From contig JAINUW010000418.1 of NCBI GenBank assembly GCA_020205615.1, forward strand, positions 248,001 to 312,000: a stretch of 64,000 nt of DNA, written 5' to 3'. The notes below the pieces were generated by a model. The model ran no database searches. It was not told where the DNA came from and saw nothing but the letters and a program-made list of their open reading frames with translations. The stretch comes from Panax quinquefolius (Eukaryota > Streptophyta > Magnoliopsida > Apiales > Araliaceae). This document shows, one piece after another, positions 12,680 to 24,807 of this stretch. Every line of letters starts with the position of its first letter. Position 1 is the stretch's first letter. The position numbers were made by a program, and so were the translations under genes.

Positions 12680-12862
12680 ATCTTTGGCTGTAGTGCAAAG
12701 ATAAATGATTTCGATGAATATCTTTGGCCCGTAGTGCAAAGATGAGCAGTGTTGAGATGAACATGACCTCTTGATTAATATCTTTGGCCGTAGTACAAAG
12801 ATGAGCAGTGTTTAGATGAACATGACCCAGTGATGAATATCTTTGGCTATAGTGCAAAAGAT
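12680..12862 (+). repeat. Hairpin array, class 1, four copies
   Basis: Hairpins at 12680-12702, 12720-12743, 12780-12802 and 12839-12862. Arms ATCTTTG and CAAAGAT pair perfectly (last copy has one extra A); loops are GCTGTAGTG, GCCCGTAGTG, GCCGTAGTA and GCTATAGTG. They lie about 700-890 bp downstream of the TATA box, inside the LTR. Confidence 0.75.
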
Positions 12863-13416
12863 GAATATTTGATTCGGATATATATTGATTGATGTTACGA
12901 GGATAAAATATCGACGATGAACTTTTAAATTCATATATAGAAGATAGTAGTTTGCATTCTCTACTTAACTCTTCTAATGAATTGTTGTTTCATTGGAGTT
13001 GTTGATTTAAAGCTGTTTCTATTGTATTTATTAGATTTTTCCCTATTGAAGACTAACGATAATTTGTTGTGTATTATCTTAGTCATAATATTCTTTCTTG
13101 GGCTAGTTGAGCTCACCTTTTTCCTTTTTGTTCCATTTTTCTTCTCGGGAGGCGAGAATGTAGCGAGTACTAGTCGGGGTATGGAATGAAGGTTCTAGAG
13201 AGTTGTTTAGTAGTCCTCACCATTTTGTAAAATAATGTATCAATAATTATGATGGGGATTTATTTGCGTGTGGATATTGTCTAGATGGCAATATCTGTAT
13301 TTAAACTCACAGTTTATATGTTGTAATAATAAAGTTGTAGTTATTTCTGTACCATGTATTTGGCGACTCAGAATGGGTTGGATGGAATGGACCTATTTTG
13401 GGGGCGTCACACAACC

Positions 13417-14134
13417 AATTTGTTTACTTTAACTACAATTCTCTGAAATTCGTAATAAACGAATTAACATAATCACAATTTAATTTCTCAATTAGTATAA
13501 TCTAATTTTGTTATCATACAAAATTTAACAATCACTGTTCATATCTTTACTGTAAAACTATTTCCTTCTTGTTACCATAAATTAGCATACAATCTTATCT
13601 ATACATTAAGCATACAATCATATATATACATATATACATGCTAGTTATTACCAAAACACATGATTTAGTAAAGCATAGTTTACAGACAATTTTTGTAAAG
13701 AACCATATATTACAGTCAAATTCACATATGCATAGAGACTTTAGGCATAATTATGTAAAACATATATACGTACAAAGGTTAAGCCACATACCTTCTAATT
13801 GCTTAGTAATCTTTGCTAACACCACTGGAATTGTTTGAAAACCTCACGTGTACACTCTCAATTTCTCTGATAATTCTCTCTCAAAACTTTATGTAGTTTT
13901 CTTCTTTAAAAACCTTTTCATTTCTTTTTATCTGTAGCTTTTCTTAAGCTTAGGTTTAGACAATATAGATTATACGTAATACTAAACTGATAACAAAGCA
14001 TACATAAAAGAAACGCATATAGTCATAATAACCTAATAAATAGTATCATTTACCAATATAACGTATAGCTTATAAATATATTTTATTTATTTAGTTTATT
14101 TTATAAATAATTTAAAATTAGAAATCCAAAAGCC
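13417..14134. mobile_element. Middle part of solo LTR B
   Basis: AT-rich continuation of B between insertions D and C, with a pyrimidine-rich ctctctcaaaac stretch near 13870. No coding sequence seen; the ORF at 13638-13838 has no recognisable motif. Confidence 0.6.
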
Positions 14135-14139
14135 ATAAG

Positions 14140-16754
14140 TGTGACGCCCCCAAAATAGGTATACATCATCTATTCTGAGTTGTCAATACATGGTACAGAA
14201 ACAACTACAACTTTATTATTACAACCGTAAAACTGTGAGTTTGAATACAAATATTATCTTCTAGACAATATCTATACTCAAATAAATCCTCATCACATTT
14301 ATTGATACATTATTTTACAAAAATGGTGAGGACTACTAGACAATTCTTTCTAAAACCTTCATTCCATACCCCGACTCATACTCGCTATATTCTCGCCACC
14401 TGAGAAGAAAAATGGAACAAAAAGGAAAAGGGTGAGCTCAACTAGCTCAGTAAAGAATATTATGACTAAGATAATATACAACAAATTACCGTTAGTCTTC
14501 AACAGGGAAAAATCTAATAGAATACAATAGACAACAAATTTTAAATCAATATTCGTAGCGGAAATAATAATTCATTAGAAGAGTTAAGTTGAGAATGCAA
14601 ACTACTATCTTCCATGTATGAATTTAAAAGTTCATCGTCTATCTTTTATCCCTGTAACATCAATCAATATATATACGGAATCACATATTCATCTTTGCAC
14701 TACTCTGGCCAAAGATATTCATCGATTGGTCATGTTCATCTAAACACTGCTCATCTTTGCACTCATGAGCCAAAGATATTCTTGAAATCATTCATATTTG
14801 CACTCACAGCCAAAGATATTCCATAATATCATCATTTAAGACGAAGATGATGAAAAATATTTTTAAAGAAACGAATCCAAATTGAAACAAAATGACAAGG
14901 ATTAAGGATTAAGGATTAAGTACTTTGTTTTATTCACGCCCAAAAATACCTCAAAAATAATCGCAGTGGTGTAAAATTCAAGAATGATCAAAACATGGAT
15001 ACAATCAAAGCTAGTATCCGTAATAGATATTTTGACTTAAAAGAAAAATTTTCATTTTTCGATGAATAGTGCCGTATTCGTGAATAGTGTCGTATACGTG
15101 AATAGTGTCGTATACGTGAATAGTAACTCCGACACAAAAAGTTCCAAATTTGATAAAACTTCAGATCAATATTTCAACATAATGATATTGAAGAAATAAT
15201 ATCATTACGAAAAAAAAAATAATATCCCTTACCTCGAAAGATCAAGATTCTTTAATTTGAAACAGGATATAGGCTATGACTTGAACTTGCTTAGAATAAC
15301 AATACTCAAATTATACTCAAAATACTCACAAGAATACGCTCGATAATATAGAGAGAAAACTTGATTTCGGTGTGATTTTCAATTCTAACCTAAGCAATCA
15401 GTATTTATAGGAAATTGCTTAGAACACCAAAAGCGAGAAAATTTAATATAATATTAATATATATATTAAGATTTCTCGCCCACCTTCCTAAATCTGATCT
15501 CAGCTCATTATGCACATGTTGTAGCCCACAAAACAAACAAAAAAAAGTTTTTATTATTTAAAATATTTTAAACTTCCAAAAATCAATTATTTTGAGCTTG
15601 AACTTCAATAATTCATAATAAATAGCCCTTCTATCAGAAAATTTGAATCTCATGAGTTTTAATAGCAAATTCAATTCTCTACAACTTTGCAGAAGAAAGT
15701 TTTCCAAATTCCAAACAAAAATTGACCGAAATCCACAAGCAGGGGGATTTTACATTTATAATCAAATTTGATCAATAAATGGGGTCCATTGACATGTTTA
15801 ACATGTTTTAAACATTTATTGCAACAAAAATACTCTTCCGTCAGATACTCATATATCCCACATTTGTTGTAAAAAATATCACCATTATTATATTATTAAA
15901 ATATAATAATATATTTAAAAGAATTATTTTATCGAGAAAAGATAAAATTTCAATTTTCAACAATTGTCACATTTAAAATTTTCTCCATCTATATCCACAT
16001 AAAATCAATATTTTCCTCATCATATGAATCAATAATTAATTATTCACAAATAATATTACGTAATCATAATATTGACAACCAGGAGTTCTAAGAAAGAGGG
16101 GCTTTCTAATAAGAATTTTCTCCTTCATGGTAGCATGCAATTTGGTGACCAAATCTCTCCTTAGAGCGAACTTTCTAGACATTGCCAATAATGTTATCTA
16201 ATAATATTATTCAGATAATATGAATTATTTCTTCGATAATGAAAATATTGTGTAATGACAATTATTGAAACAACAATGAATATAAAATATCAACGCAGCA
16301 ATTATTGAATCAATAAAATAAAATACTGAACAATAATTACTATAACCATTATTGAGTAGTGCCTTCTTACGTAAGAATCAATAATTGGTGCAATCTGGGT
16401 GTCTTCTTGTGTTTTAAACCAATTTAGTATTTTAACAAGATAATTCGTGAATAACTACGCCTGTAATTATTTTTAACCAACTTATATTTGTCGTTTTCTT
16501 CATCCAATCACTTTTTAGTTATGGGGCCCACACATGGGCTGCTAGCCGTCACGAATATTCCCCAAGCGATACGAATATTCCACGACCAAACGAATATTTC
16601 CCGACAACAATGAATATTTTATAACCACTTGCTTATTTTGAAATATTTGCGTATTTTACCCCTAACTATCCACATTAATCACATCAACCCTTACTATTTC
16701 AAAATAATAAATAGAGAAAATTAAATTTCATTAATAATAAGTTGGGGTCTTACA
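14140..16754 (-). mobile_element. 3' LTR of element C
   Basis: 2615 bp. It holds class 1 hairpins (for example 14691-14716), short tandem repeats near 15060-15125, and a TATA box at 15402-15409 (minus strand TATAAATA). It differs from its partner by scattered small indels, several at CTG/CAG sites. Confidence 0.9.
15402..15409 (-). promoter_or_regulatory. TATA box, left LTR of C
   Basis: The minus strand reads TATAAATA. It matches the box in solo LTR D (11970) and in the right LTR (22950-22957). Confidence 0.65.
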
Positions 16755-16770
16755 ACCTTCCCTCCTTATG
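16755..16770 (-). promoter_or_regulatory. Polypurine tract of element C
   Basis: The minus strand reads CATAAGGAGGGAAGGT directly before the 3' LTR at 16754; it would prime plus-strand DNA synthesis. Confidence 0.7.
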
Positions 16771-16774
16771 AAAT

Positions 16775-17209
16775 TTCGTCCTCGAAATTGACGTACGTAC
16801 CTGGTGTTTCGAAAAGGTGAGGATACCTCGCTTTCATTTCCGTTTCCAATTCCCAGGTCATTTCCTCTATAGCATGATTCCTCCACAAAACTTTAACTTG
16901 TGGTATGACCTTTCTTGGCGTGGGACATGCTCCTTCCTATCCAAGATCTTGACAGTACTTCTTCTCACACGTTAAGTCTTCGGCTATTTCGTCCGGTTCT
17001 AATTCTATAACGTGGTTCGGGTCTTTCACATATTTACGAAGTACAGATATGTGAAACACATTATGAACACGAGACATACTTGGAGGTAACGCAAGTCTAT
17101 AGACTACATTTCCTACTCGGTCAAGAATTTGAAATGGACCAATAAATCGTGGATTGAGCTTTCCTCTCTTCCCAAATCTTGTAACTCCCTTCCATGGAGC
17201 AACTCGCAT
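16775..17209 (-). pseudogene. Integrase C-terminus and chromodomain of element C
   Basis: Stretch 16937-17209 has the [18 protein letters not shown] and [12 protein letters not shown] blocks that end gypsy integrases. After a frame change the minus strand gives KVLWRNHAIEEMTWELE and YPHLFETPGTYVNFEDE, a chromodomain with Met in place of the usual Ala of ATWE. The same architecture as element A. Confidence 0.8.
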
Positions 17210-18120
17210 AATACATGATCCCTACACTAAATTCCACGTCCTTTCGATGAAGATCCGCATAACTCTTTTTGTCGATCTTGTGCCGCTTTGTATACGTTGT
17301 CGAATCATTTGGATCTTTTCCGTAGTCATATACGTATCAACTCGGGTCCCAACGGTGTTGCTTCACCCACCTCGTCCCCAACATCTTTGGAGAGCGACAC
17401 TTTCGTCCATATAATGCTTCAAATGGAGCTACACCTATACTTGCCTGATAACTGTTGTTGTAGGAGAATTCCCCCAATGGTAAATACTTATCCCAACTGC
17501 CCTTGAAGTCTAGGACATAGAGTCTTAATAAATCTTTAAGAGTTTGAATAGTCCTTTTCGATTGTCCGTCCGTTTGAGGATGGTATTAATCAATCAGAAT
17601 CCGTGCCCATAGCTTTTTGCAAGCTAACCCAAAATCTTGAAGTGAATCTTGGGCCACGATCCGAAACTATGGATACAGGGCATGCCATGCAACCTCACAA
17701 TCTCATTCACGTCACATATACTAGCAAGACGTTCAAGTGAATAAGTCTCCGTGATCGGCAAGAAATGAGCGGACTTGGTTAATCTATCTAGAATAACCCA
17801 AATAGCATTGATGCACGAGAAACCGTAGGAAGACCCGTAACGAAATCCATGGTAATGTGTTCCCACTTCCATTTTGAATCTCAAGTGGTTGCAAAGCGGA
17901 CCCTTAGGTACTAGATGCTCCGCCTTTACACGTTGACAAGTTAAACACATTGAGATAAACTTTGCAATCTCTCTCTTCATATTGTTCCACCAAAATGTAT
18001 GTCGAAGATCACGATACATTTTAGTACTTCCAGGATGGATTGTAAATGGTGTATTGTGTGCCTCCATCATAATCTTGTACTTCAAATCAGAGTCGTTAGG
18101 AACACAAAGTTCAGAGTGGA
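17210..18120 (-). pseudogene. Integrase core and zinc region of element C
   Basis: The zinc region lies in 17624-18085: HPGSTKMYRDLRHTFWW followed by CLTCQRVKAEH (HHCC type). The DRLTKSAHFLPI motif of the core is at about 17770. The rest of the core is split among frames; small indels break the reading frame near 17590-17660 and 17860. Confidence 0.78.
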
Positions 18121-18189
18121 CTCAAGTATTCCTTCTTCATCAATTCTCGCTTAGGAATAGCTCCTTCTTGTACTTTCTTCTTCATACGC

Positions 18190-18720
18190 ATCAGCTCCGG
18201 GTCGGTGGCTTGAGCAACCTTAACTTTTCTATTAAAGTTGGCTCTATGCGTATACTTGACATCATCGCACTCGTTCCCGCATATGATCTTCTACTCAACG
18301 CGTCAGCTACCACGTTCGCTTTTCCAGGATGGTATTGAATAGTGTGGTCGTAGTCTTTCAATAGCTCGAGCCAACGTCGCTGCCGCATGTTGAGTTCTTT
18401 TTGAGTGAAGAAATATTTAAGGCTTTTATGGTCCGAATATATCTCCACTTTCTCCCCATATAGATAGTGCCTCCATATCTTTAAGCTGAAAACGATTGCC
18501 GCTAACTCTAGATCATGAGTAGGATAATTCCTCTCATACTCTTTAAGTTGTCGCGAGGCATAGGCTATGACTTTCCCACGTTGCATGAGAACACATCATA
18601 ACCCTTTGCGAAGCATCATTGAGATAAAAATCCATCCGAACCGGATGGTATTGTTAGAACAGTCTTGAAATAAGTCTCCTCTTAAGCTCTTGGAAACTTT
18701 TCTCGCATTCTTCGCTCCAA
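18190..18720 (-). pseudogene. RNase H of element C
   Basis: Stretch 18191-18586 carries [22 protein letters not shown] (Glu), EIYSDHKSL (Asp) and [12 protein letters not shown], the Ty3/gypsy RNase H block that removes template RNA. The first active-site Asp segment lies upstream in another frame. Frames are broken near 18590-18720. Confidence 0.82.
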
Positions 18721-19620
18721 ACGAATTTTGTATCCTTCCGAGTTATGAGTTAATGGAGTAGCGATTCGAGAAAACCCTTCCATGAATCTCCGATAATAAC
18801 CGGCTAAGCCAAAAAGCTACGTGCTTCAGGTCACCAACTTCGGTTGCTCCCAACTTTGTATTGCTTCAATCTTCACGGATCAACAGATACTCCATGTTTC
18901 GACACCACGTGCCCAAGGAATGCTACTTCCTCAAGCCGAACTCGCATTTCTTTAATTTGGCATATAGTTTGTTTTCACGAAGCCTTTTGGAGTACCGACT
19001 TCAAATGGTGCTCATGATCTTCACGACTTTTGGAATATATAAGGATGTCATCAATAAAGACAACAACAAACCGATCCAAATATTCCTTGAATACTCGGTT
19101 CATCATATCCATGAAAGCCGCAGGAGCATTATTCAAGTCCGAAAGACATGACTAAGAATTCATAATGCCCGCATCGAGTTCTAAAGGCGTCTTTGGAATA
19201 TCCTCGGTTCTAATCTTCAAATTGATGATATCCGTAAGCTAAGATCGATTTTGAAAAGAATTGTGCCCTTGCAATGTTGGTCAAACAAGTCATTAATACG
19301 AGGTAGAGGATACCTATTCTTGATGGTGACATGGTTCGATTCCAGATAGTCAATACAAAGTCGCATACTCGTCTTTTTCTTCTTTACGAATAAAGCAGGA
19401 GCACCCCAAGGAGATGTACTAGGGACGAATGAAACCGATGTCCAACAATTCTCGTAGTTGGACCTTTAACTCCTGAAGTTCAATAGGAGCCATTCGATAT
19501 GGGGTTTTAGAAATGGGCTTTGTGCAGGTTCAAGATCAATAAAGAATTCAACTTCACGCTCGGGGTAGACCGGAAGTTCTTCAGAAATACGTCGGGAAAG
19601 TCAATAACAACAGAATATTA
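18720..19620 (-). pseudogene. Reverse transcriptase of element C
   Basis: In broken frames the minus strand encodes [13 protein letters not shown] and MRLCIDY (near 19330-19420), FKIDL (near 19245) and the catalytic FIDDI (near 19043-19063), followed by a [16 protein letters not shown] block. Order and spacing are those of gypsy RT. Several 1-2 bp indels disrupt it. Confidence 0.78.
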
Positions 19621-20130
19621 TTCAAATTTGACGTGTCTTTATTCAAATCCATAACATGGGCTAAGAAAGCTTGACATCCGTTTTTCAATAAACGAATAGC
19701 TTTATGATTAGATATGATAGTGATTGATTTTAATGGTTTAGTTGCTTGAATTGCATAACAACAGGTTGGTTAGGAATATGAAAACTAACAACCTTATGAA
19801 AACAATCAATTTTGGCATGATGAGTAGTTAACCAATCAATCCCTAAAATAACATCAAAAGCAAGTATCTTTAAAGAGATAAGGTCAACGGTAAGGTGATG
19901 GTGCCAACTTGAATCAAACAAGATTTATAAAAAAGTGGATGTGATGAAAGTTTCTCCTAACGGAGTTTCCACGAGATAGGTCAAAGTCTAATTTCTCCTG
20001 AGTCAAGTTTAAGCGTTGAGCACAAGTGGGAGAGATAAATGAATGGGTAGCACCAATGATCAAGTAAGGTATAAACTTCGTAAGAATTTATAAATAGCTT
20101 ACCCGTGATCACCTCGTTTGGGTTCCTCGT
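19620..20130 (-). pseudogene. Protease region of element C
   Basis: Stretch 19730-19921 has FDVILGIDWLTTHHAKIDC, the conserved segment after the aspartic protease active site. The active-site part (about 20020-20075) is present but degraded and out of frame. Confidence 0.68.
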
Positions 20131-21340
20131 GATTATGACCCGTCACAACAAACGCTCTTCCGGAATCGTTGACTTTGACTTTTCGGGACGATCTTTTGAG
20201 TCACCGTCCCCGTTGAACTAGGTTTTCGCTCATCAGACAATCTCGGCGATATGTCCTTCCTTTCCACAATTATAGCATACCTTGAACTGTTGTGGGCGGT
20301 TGATCGATATGTCCCTCTTTTCCGCATTTGTAGATATATAACCGGTGGTCGTTCTCCTCCCTTAGAACCGATTCTTTACGCCTTAAGACGCTCGTCTTCA
20401 CATGGTCGTTGTTAAATCTCCTCTTTTAAAATCTCCTCGACTCGCTTCTTCTATTTTCATGGCCATGATTACCACCAGAGTGGTTACCATTTTTGTCCGT
20501 CTGTTTCTTTTCTCCGCTTATTTATCATTATTCTATCGATCGCTATCTCCGAGTACGATCCTCTGGTTATGGTCCCTCGGTTGACCGTACTCGTTATCTC
20601 GCTCTAATAATTGAGCCCTGTTTACAACATCTGAATAGAGAGAAAATTTATGAGAAATGAGATATTGTCGTATCTTGGGTTTCAAACCTCTCAAAAACAT
20701 CCGCGTCATCGTTCCTCATTCTCCACCAAATGAGGTGCAAACACGGATAACTCGCAAACTTTGCCTCGTCATCGAGACACCGTCATGTTGTTTTGTTCCA
20801 ATCGATGAACTCCACTTCCTTCATATGACGAACACTTTCGGAAAGTATTTGTCATTAAATAGCTTCAAACGTCTCCCAAGACATGCTAAGTCTTAAATTT
20901 GGATGGTACGCGCTTCGAGACTCCCACCCAAGAGTCCGCTTCGCCACGGAACATAAAGGTGTTGAATGGAACCTTCGTTTCTCCGTGCATCCCAAGACAT
21001 TGAATATCTTGGTAATTTGCTTGACCCATGTTTCCGCCATGATCGGATCCGCTTTCCCTTAAATTCGGTGGTCCCAACTCTTTGAACCGCTTGCATTGTG
21101 ACAACCCATGAATTGCTATCATTTCCTCCTCAGTATTTTGAACACGAGTCTCCCTCGTCTCGATTTTGTATGAACTGCAAAAACTTCTAAACATCCCTCG
21201 CTCATCATCTCGCTTTCAATGGTGTTGTTCACGGGAGGAACATTGTCACTGTCAGACGTTCTCTTCGTTGGTGAGTACAAAGGCGTCTCCACGGTCTCAT
21301 TTCCATTGTTAATATTCTCGATTCGAAATTCTCAAATCAT
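20130..21340 (-). pseudogene. gag of element C
   Basis: The capsid-like part is in 20886-21194 (KRFKELGPPNLRESG, VAKRTLGWESR region). A CCHC zinc-knuckle segment near 20230-20290 is in pieces. Element H has the same gag type (KQFKELGPPEFK at about 58990). The frame is broken at several points. Confidence 0.65.
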
Positions 21341-21503
21341 GTCATAAAACAAGGGTTAATTAAGGAAATCAATATATCACATAATATCCTTATATACTGA
21401 CCAACTAAAAAAATAAGCTTAGGTAGGACACACTAGCGAAGGATTTACTCGTCTCTCCCTCCTAGTTCTATTCCCCGATCTCCGCCAGAGATCATATCCC
21501 TAA

Positions 21504-21690
21504 GCTCTGATACCAACTGTGACCCTCATGGTGCATCAACCACAGCACCTCACAATGGTACCTATCAGTTTGCCACAGCAAAACGGCGTCCCCTACGGAG
21601 AGTCTCGCTTCGATGCATCCCCATAAAATGTGAAGTCACCAAATGAGAGGCTCGGGGCTCTTTACTTATGGCTCTGATACCAACTGTGAC
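21504..21690 (-). repeat. Duplicated PBS/LTR-edge sequence in leader of C
   Basis: The 20-mer gctctgataccaactgtgac occurs at 21504-21523 and again at 21671-21690; the second copy is the true PBS plus LTR start. A segment of about 147 bp lies between, related to 38912-39056 in element F. Confidence 0.85.
21671..21684 (-). promoter_or_regulatory. Primer binding site of element C (tRNA-Met)
   Basis: The minus strand reads GTTGGTATCAGAGC right after the 5' LTR end; TGGTATCAGAGC is the complement of the 3' end of plant initiator tRNA-Met, the usual primer. Confidence 0.85.
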
Positions 21691-24293
21691 GCCCCCAAAA
21701 TAGGTATACATCACCTATTCTGAGTTGTCAATACATGGTACAGAAACAACTATAACTTTATTATTACAACCGTAAAACTGTGAGTTTGAATACAAATATT
21801 ATCTTCTAGACAATATCTATACTCAAATAAATCCTCATCACATTTATTGATACATTATTTTACAAAAATGGTGAGGACTACTAAACAATTCTTTCTAAAA
21901 CCTTCATTCCATACCTCGACTCGTACTCGCTATATTCTCGCCTCCTGAGAAGAAAAATGGAACAAAAAGGAAAAGGGTGAGCTCAACTAGCTCAGTAAAG
22001 AATATTATGACTAAGATAATATACAACAAATTACCGTTAGTCTTCAAACGGGGAAAATCTAATAGAATACAATAGACAACAAATTTTAAATCAATATTCG
22101 CAGCCGAAAAATAATAATTCATTAGAAGAGTTAAGTAGAGAATGCAAACTACTATCTTCCATGTATGAATTTAAAAGTTCATCGTCTCATCTTTTATCCC
22201 CGTAACATCAATCAATATATATCCGGAATCACATATTCATCTTTGCACTCACAGCCAAAGATATTCATCAGTTGGTCATGTTCATCTAAACACTTGTTCA
22301 TCTTTGCACTACAGGCCAAAGATATTCTTCAGAAATCATTCATCTTTGCACTACAGGCCAAAGATATTCCATAATATCATCATTTAAGACTGAAGATGAT
22401 GAAAAATATTTTTAAAGAAACGAATCCAGTGAAACAAAATGACAAGGATTAAGGATTAAGGATTCGTACTTTGTTTTATTCACGTCCAAAAATACCTCAA
22501 AAATAATCGCAGTGGTGTAAAATTCAAGAATGATCAAAACATGGATACAATCAAAGCTAGTATCCAGAATAGATATTTTGAACAAAAAGAAAAATTTTCA
22601 TTTTTCGATGAATAGTGCCGTATTCGTGAATAGTGTCGTATACGTGAATAGTGTCGTATACGTGAATAGTAACTCCGACACCAAAAGTTCCAAATTTGAT
22701 AAAAACTTCAGATCAATATTTCAACATAATGATATTGAAGAAATAATATCATTACGAAAAAAAATAATATCCCTTACCTCGAAAGATCAAGATTTTAAAT
22801 TTAAACACCGGATATAGGCTATGACTTGAACTTGCAACGGAATAGCAATACTCAAATTATACTCAAAATACTCACAAGAATACCCTCGATAATATAGAGA
22901 GAGAAAACTTCGTTTCTGGTGTGATTTTCAATTCTAACCTAAGCAACCGTATTTATAGAAATTGCTAGAACACCAAAAGGTAAAATTTAATATAATATTA
23001 ATATATATATTAAGATTTCTACGCCCACCTTCCTAGATCTGATCTCAGCTCATTATGCACATGTTGTAGCCCACAAAACAAACAAAAACGTTTTTATTAT
23101 TTAAAATATTTTAAACTTCCAAAATCAATTATTTTGAGCTTTTGAACTTCAATAATTCATAATAAATAGCCCTTCTATCAGAAAATTCGAATCTCGCGAG
23201 TTTTAATAGGAAATTCAATTCTCTACAACTTTGCAGAAGAAAGTTTTCCAAATTCCAAACAGAAATTGACCGAAATCCACAAACAGGGGATTTACAAAAT
23301 TTATAATCAAATTTCAAACCAATAAATGGGGTCCATCGACATGTTTAACATGTTTTAAACATTTATTGCAACAAAATACTCTTCCTCCTCAGATACTCAT
23401 ATATCCCACATTCGTTGTAAAATATCATCATTATTATATTATTAAAATATAATAATATATTTAAAAGAATTATTTTATCGAGAAAAAGATAAAATTTCAA
23501 TTTTCAACAATTGTCACATTTAAAATTTTCTCCATCTATATCCACATAAAATCAATATTTTCCTCATCATATGAATCAATAATTAATTATTCACAAATAA
23601 TATTTAGAATCACAATATCGACAACCGTGCAGCTCCCAAGAAAGAGGGGCTTTCAATAAGAATTTCTCTTCATTGGCGCACAATTAGGTGACCAAACCTC
23701 TCCTTAGATGTAACTTTCTAGACATTGCCAATAATGTTATCTAATAATATTATTCAGATAATATGAATTATTGCTTCGATAATGAAAAAATATTGTGTAA
23801 TGACAATTATGAAACAACAACAATATAAAATATCAACGCAAAGAATTATTGAATCAATAAAATAAAATATCGAATAAAGAATTATCGTAACCATTATCGA
23901 GTAGTGCCTTCTTTACGTAAGAATCAATAATTGGTGCAATACCGTGTGCTATTGTGTTTTAACCACCGAAAGTATTTTAACAAGATTAACTCAGAATAAC
24001 TACATCGCTATTTTTAACCAACTTATATTTGTCGCTTTCTTCATCCAATCGCTCGTTATGGGGCCCACACACATGGTCGCTACTAGTCGTATGAATATTC
24101 CCGACAGCATTTAATATTCCACGACCAAACTAATATTCCCAAACAACAATGAATATTTTATAACCACTTGCTTATTTTGAAATATTTATGTATTTTACCC
24201 CTAACTATCCACATTAATCACATCAACCCTTACTATTTCAAAATAATAAATAGAGAAAATTAAATTTCATTAATAATAAGTTGGGGTCTTACA
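21685..24293 (-). mobile_element. 5' LTR of element C
   Basis: 2609 bp. TATA box at 22950-22957 (minus strand). Class 1 hairpins at 22239-22262, 22300-22323 and 22342-22365 lie downstream of it in the transcribed direction. The conserved U5 block lies around 21975-22045. Confidence 0.9.
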
Positions 24294-24298
24294 ATAAG

Positions 24299-24802
24299 GC
24301 TTTGTTTGGCAAAACCCTTTAAATTTTAAAGACTTAATATATTTAAGCCTTGTTTGGAAAAACTAAATTAAACTCCTTTAATTTATTTTAATAACTCCTT
24401 TATCATATAGTTATTTATCACACTTTATTTAATTAAGTTTTCATACTTAATTTAATTAATTCTAATAACAATTTATTGAATAAATCATTTAATCATTATA
24501 AACTCTAACTTAATTATTAAATTAAATTAGAATATTATCTCAAAACAATTAATTTCTTAACCCATTAATTATTTATTAAACAAATAATTAACCAAATCAA
24601 ATCAAATCAAATTAAACAAACATTTATTCAATAATAAACAAATATTTATTCAACAATAAACGATCCACTAAATATTTATATAATTCAATAAATATTTATA
24701 ATTACAATTAAAATTCTAGATTGTTATATTAATCATATCGTAATAAGAATTTCAATTATTAAATTCTTATTTTAATAACTTATGAAAATTCGGGTTGTCA
24801 CA
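24299..24802. mobile_element. Right part of solo LTR B
   Basis: AT-rich end of B after insertion C, closing with gaaaattcgggttgtcaca and TSD atctt. No gene. Confidence 0.75.
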
Positions 24803-24807
24803 ATCTT

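Larger units (their letters stand above)
10613..13411 (+). mobile_element. Solo LTR D (family C), plus strand
   Basis: Starts tgtaagtcc and ends gggggcgtcaca, with a perfect 5-bp TSD caacc at 10608-10612 and 13412-13416. Over its length it matches the reverse complement of the LTRs of element C. No internal region remains, so it is a solo LTR. It has a TATA box, short tandem repeats, hairpins and the U5 block, listed separately. Confidence 0.92.
14140..24293 (-). mobile_element. Element C: complete Ty3/gypsy chromovirus, degenerate
   Basis: LTRs at 14140-16754 and 21685-24293 (tgtgacgccccc...ggtcttaca) with perfect TSD ataag (14135-14139, 24294-24298). The PBS is beside the right LTR and the polypurine tract beside the left one, so it reads right to left. 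The 4.9-kb internal region carries gag, protease, RT, RNase H, integrase and chromodomain in order, with many frameshifts. It lies in solo LTR B and is among the youngest insertions here. Confidence 0.93.
8824..24802. mobile_element. Solo LTR B, split by two later insertions
   Basis: Begins tgtaacgacccgaaaatt and ends gaaaattcgggttgtcaca, near-inverted LTR termini, with TSD atctt at 8819-8823 and 24803-24807. Removing D and C (and their TSD copies) leaves about 3.0 kb: 8824-10612, 13417-14139 and 24299-24802. No PBS, polypurine tract or coding sequence is visible in it, so I read it as one LTR left after LTR-LTR recombination. Small ORFs near 9087 and 10028 are chance frames. Confidence 0.82.
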
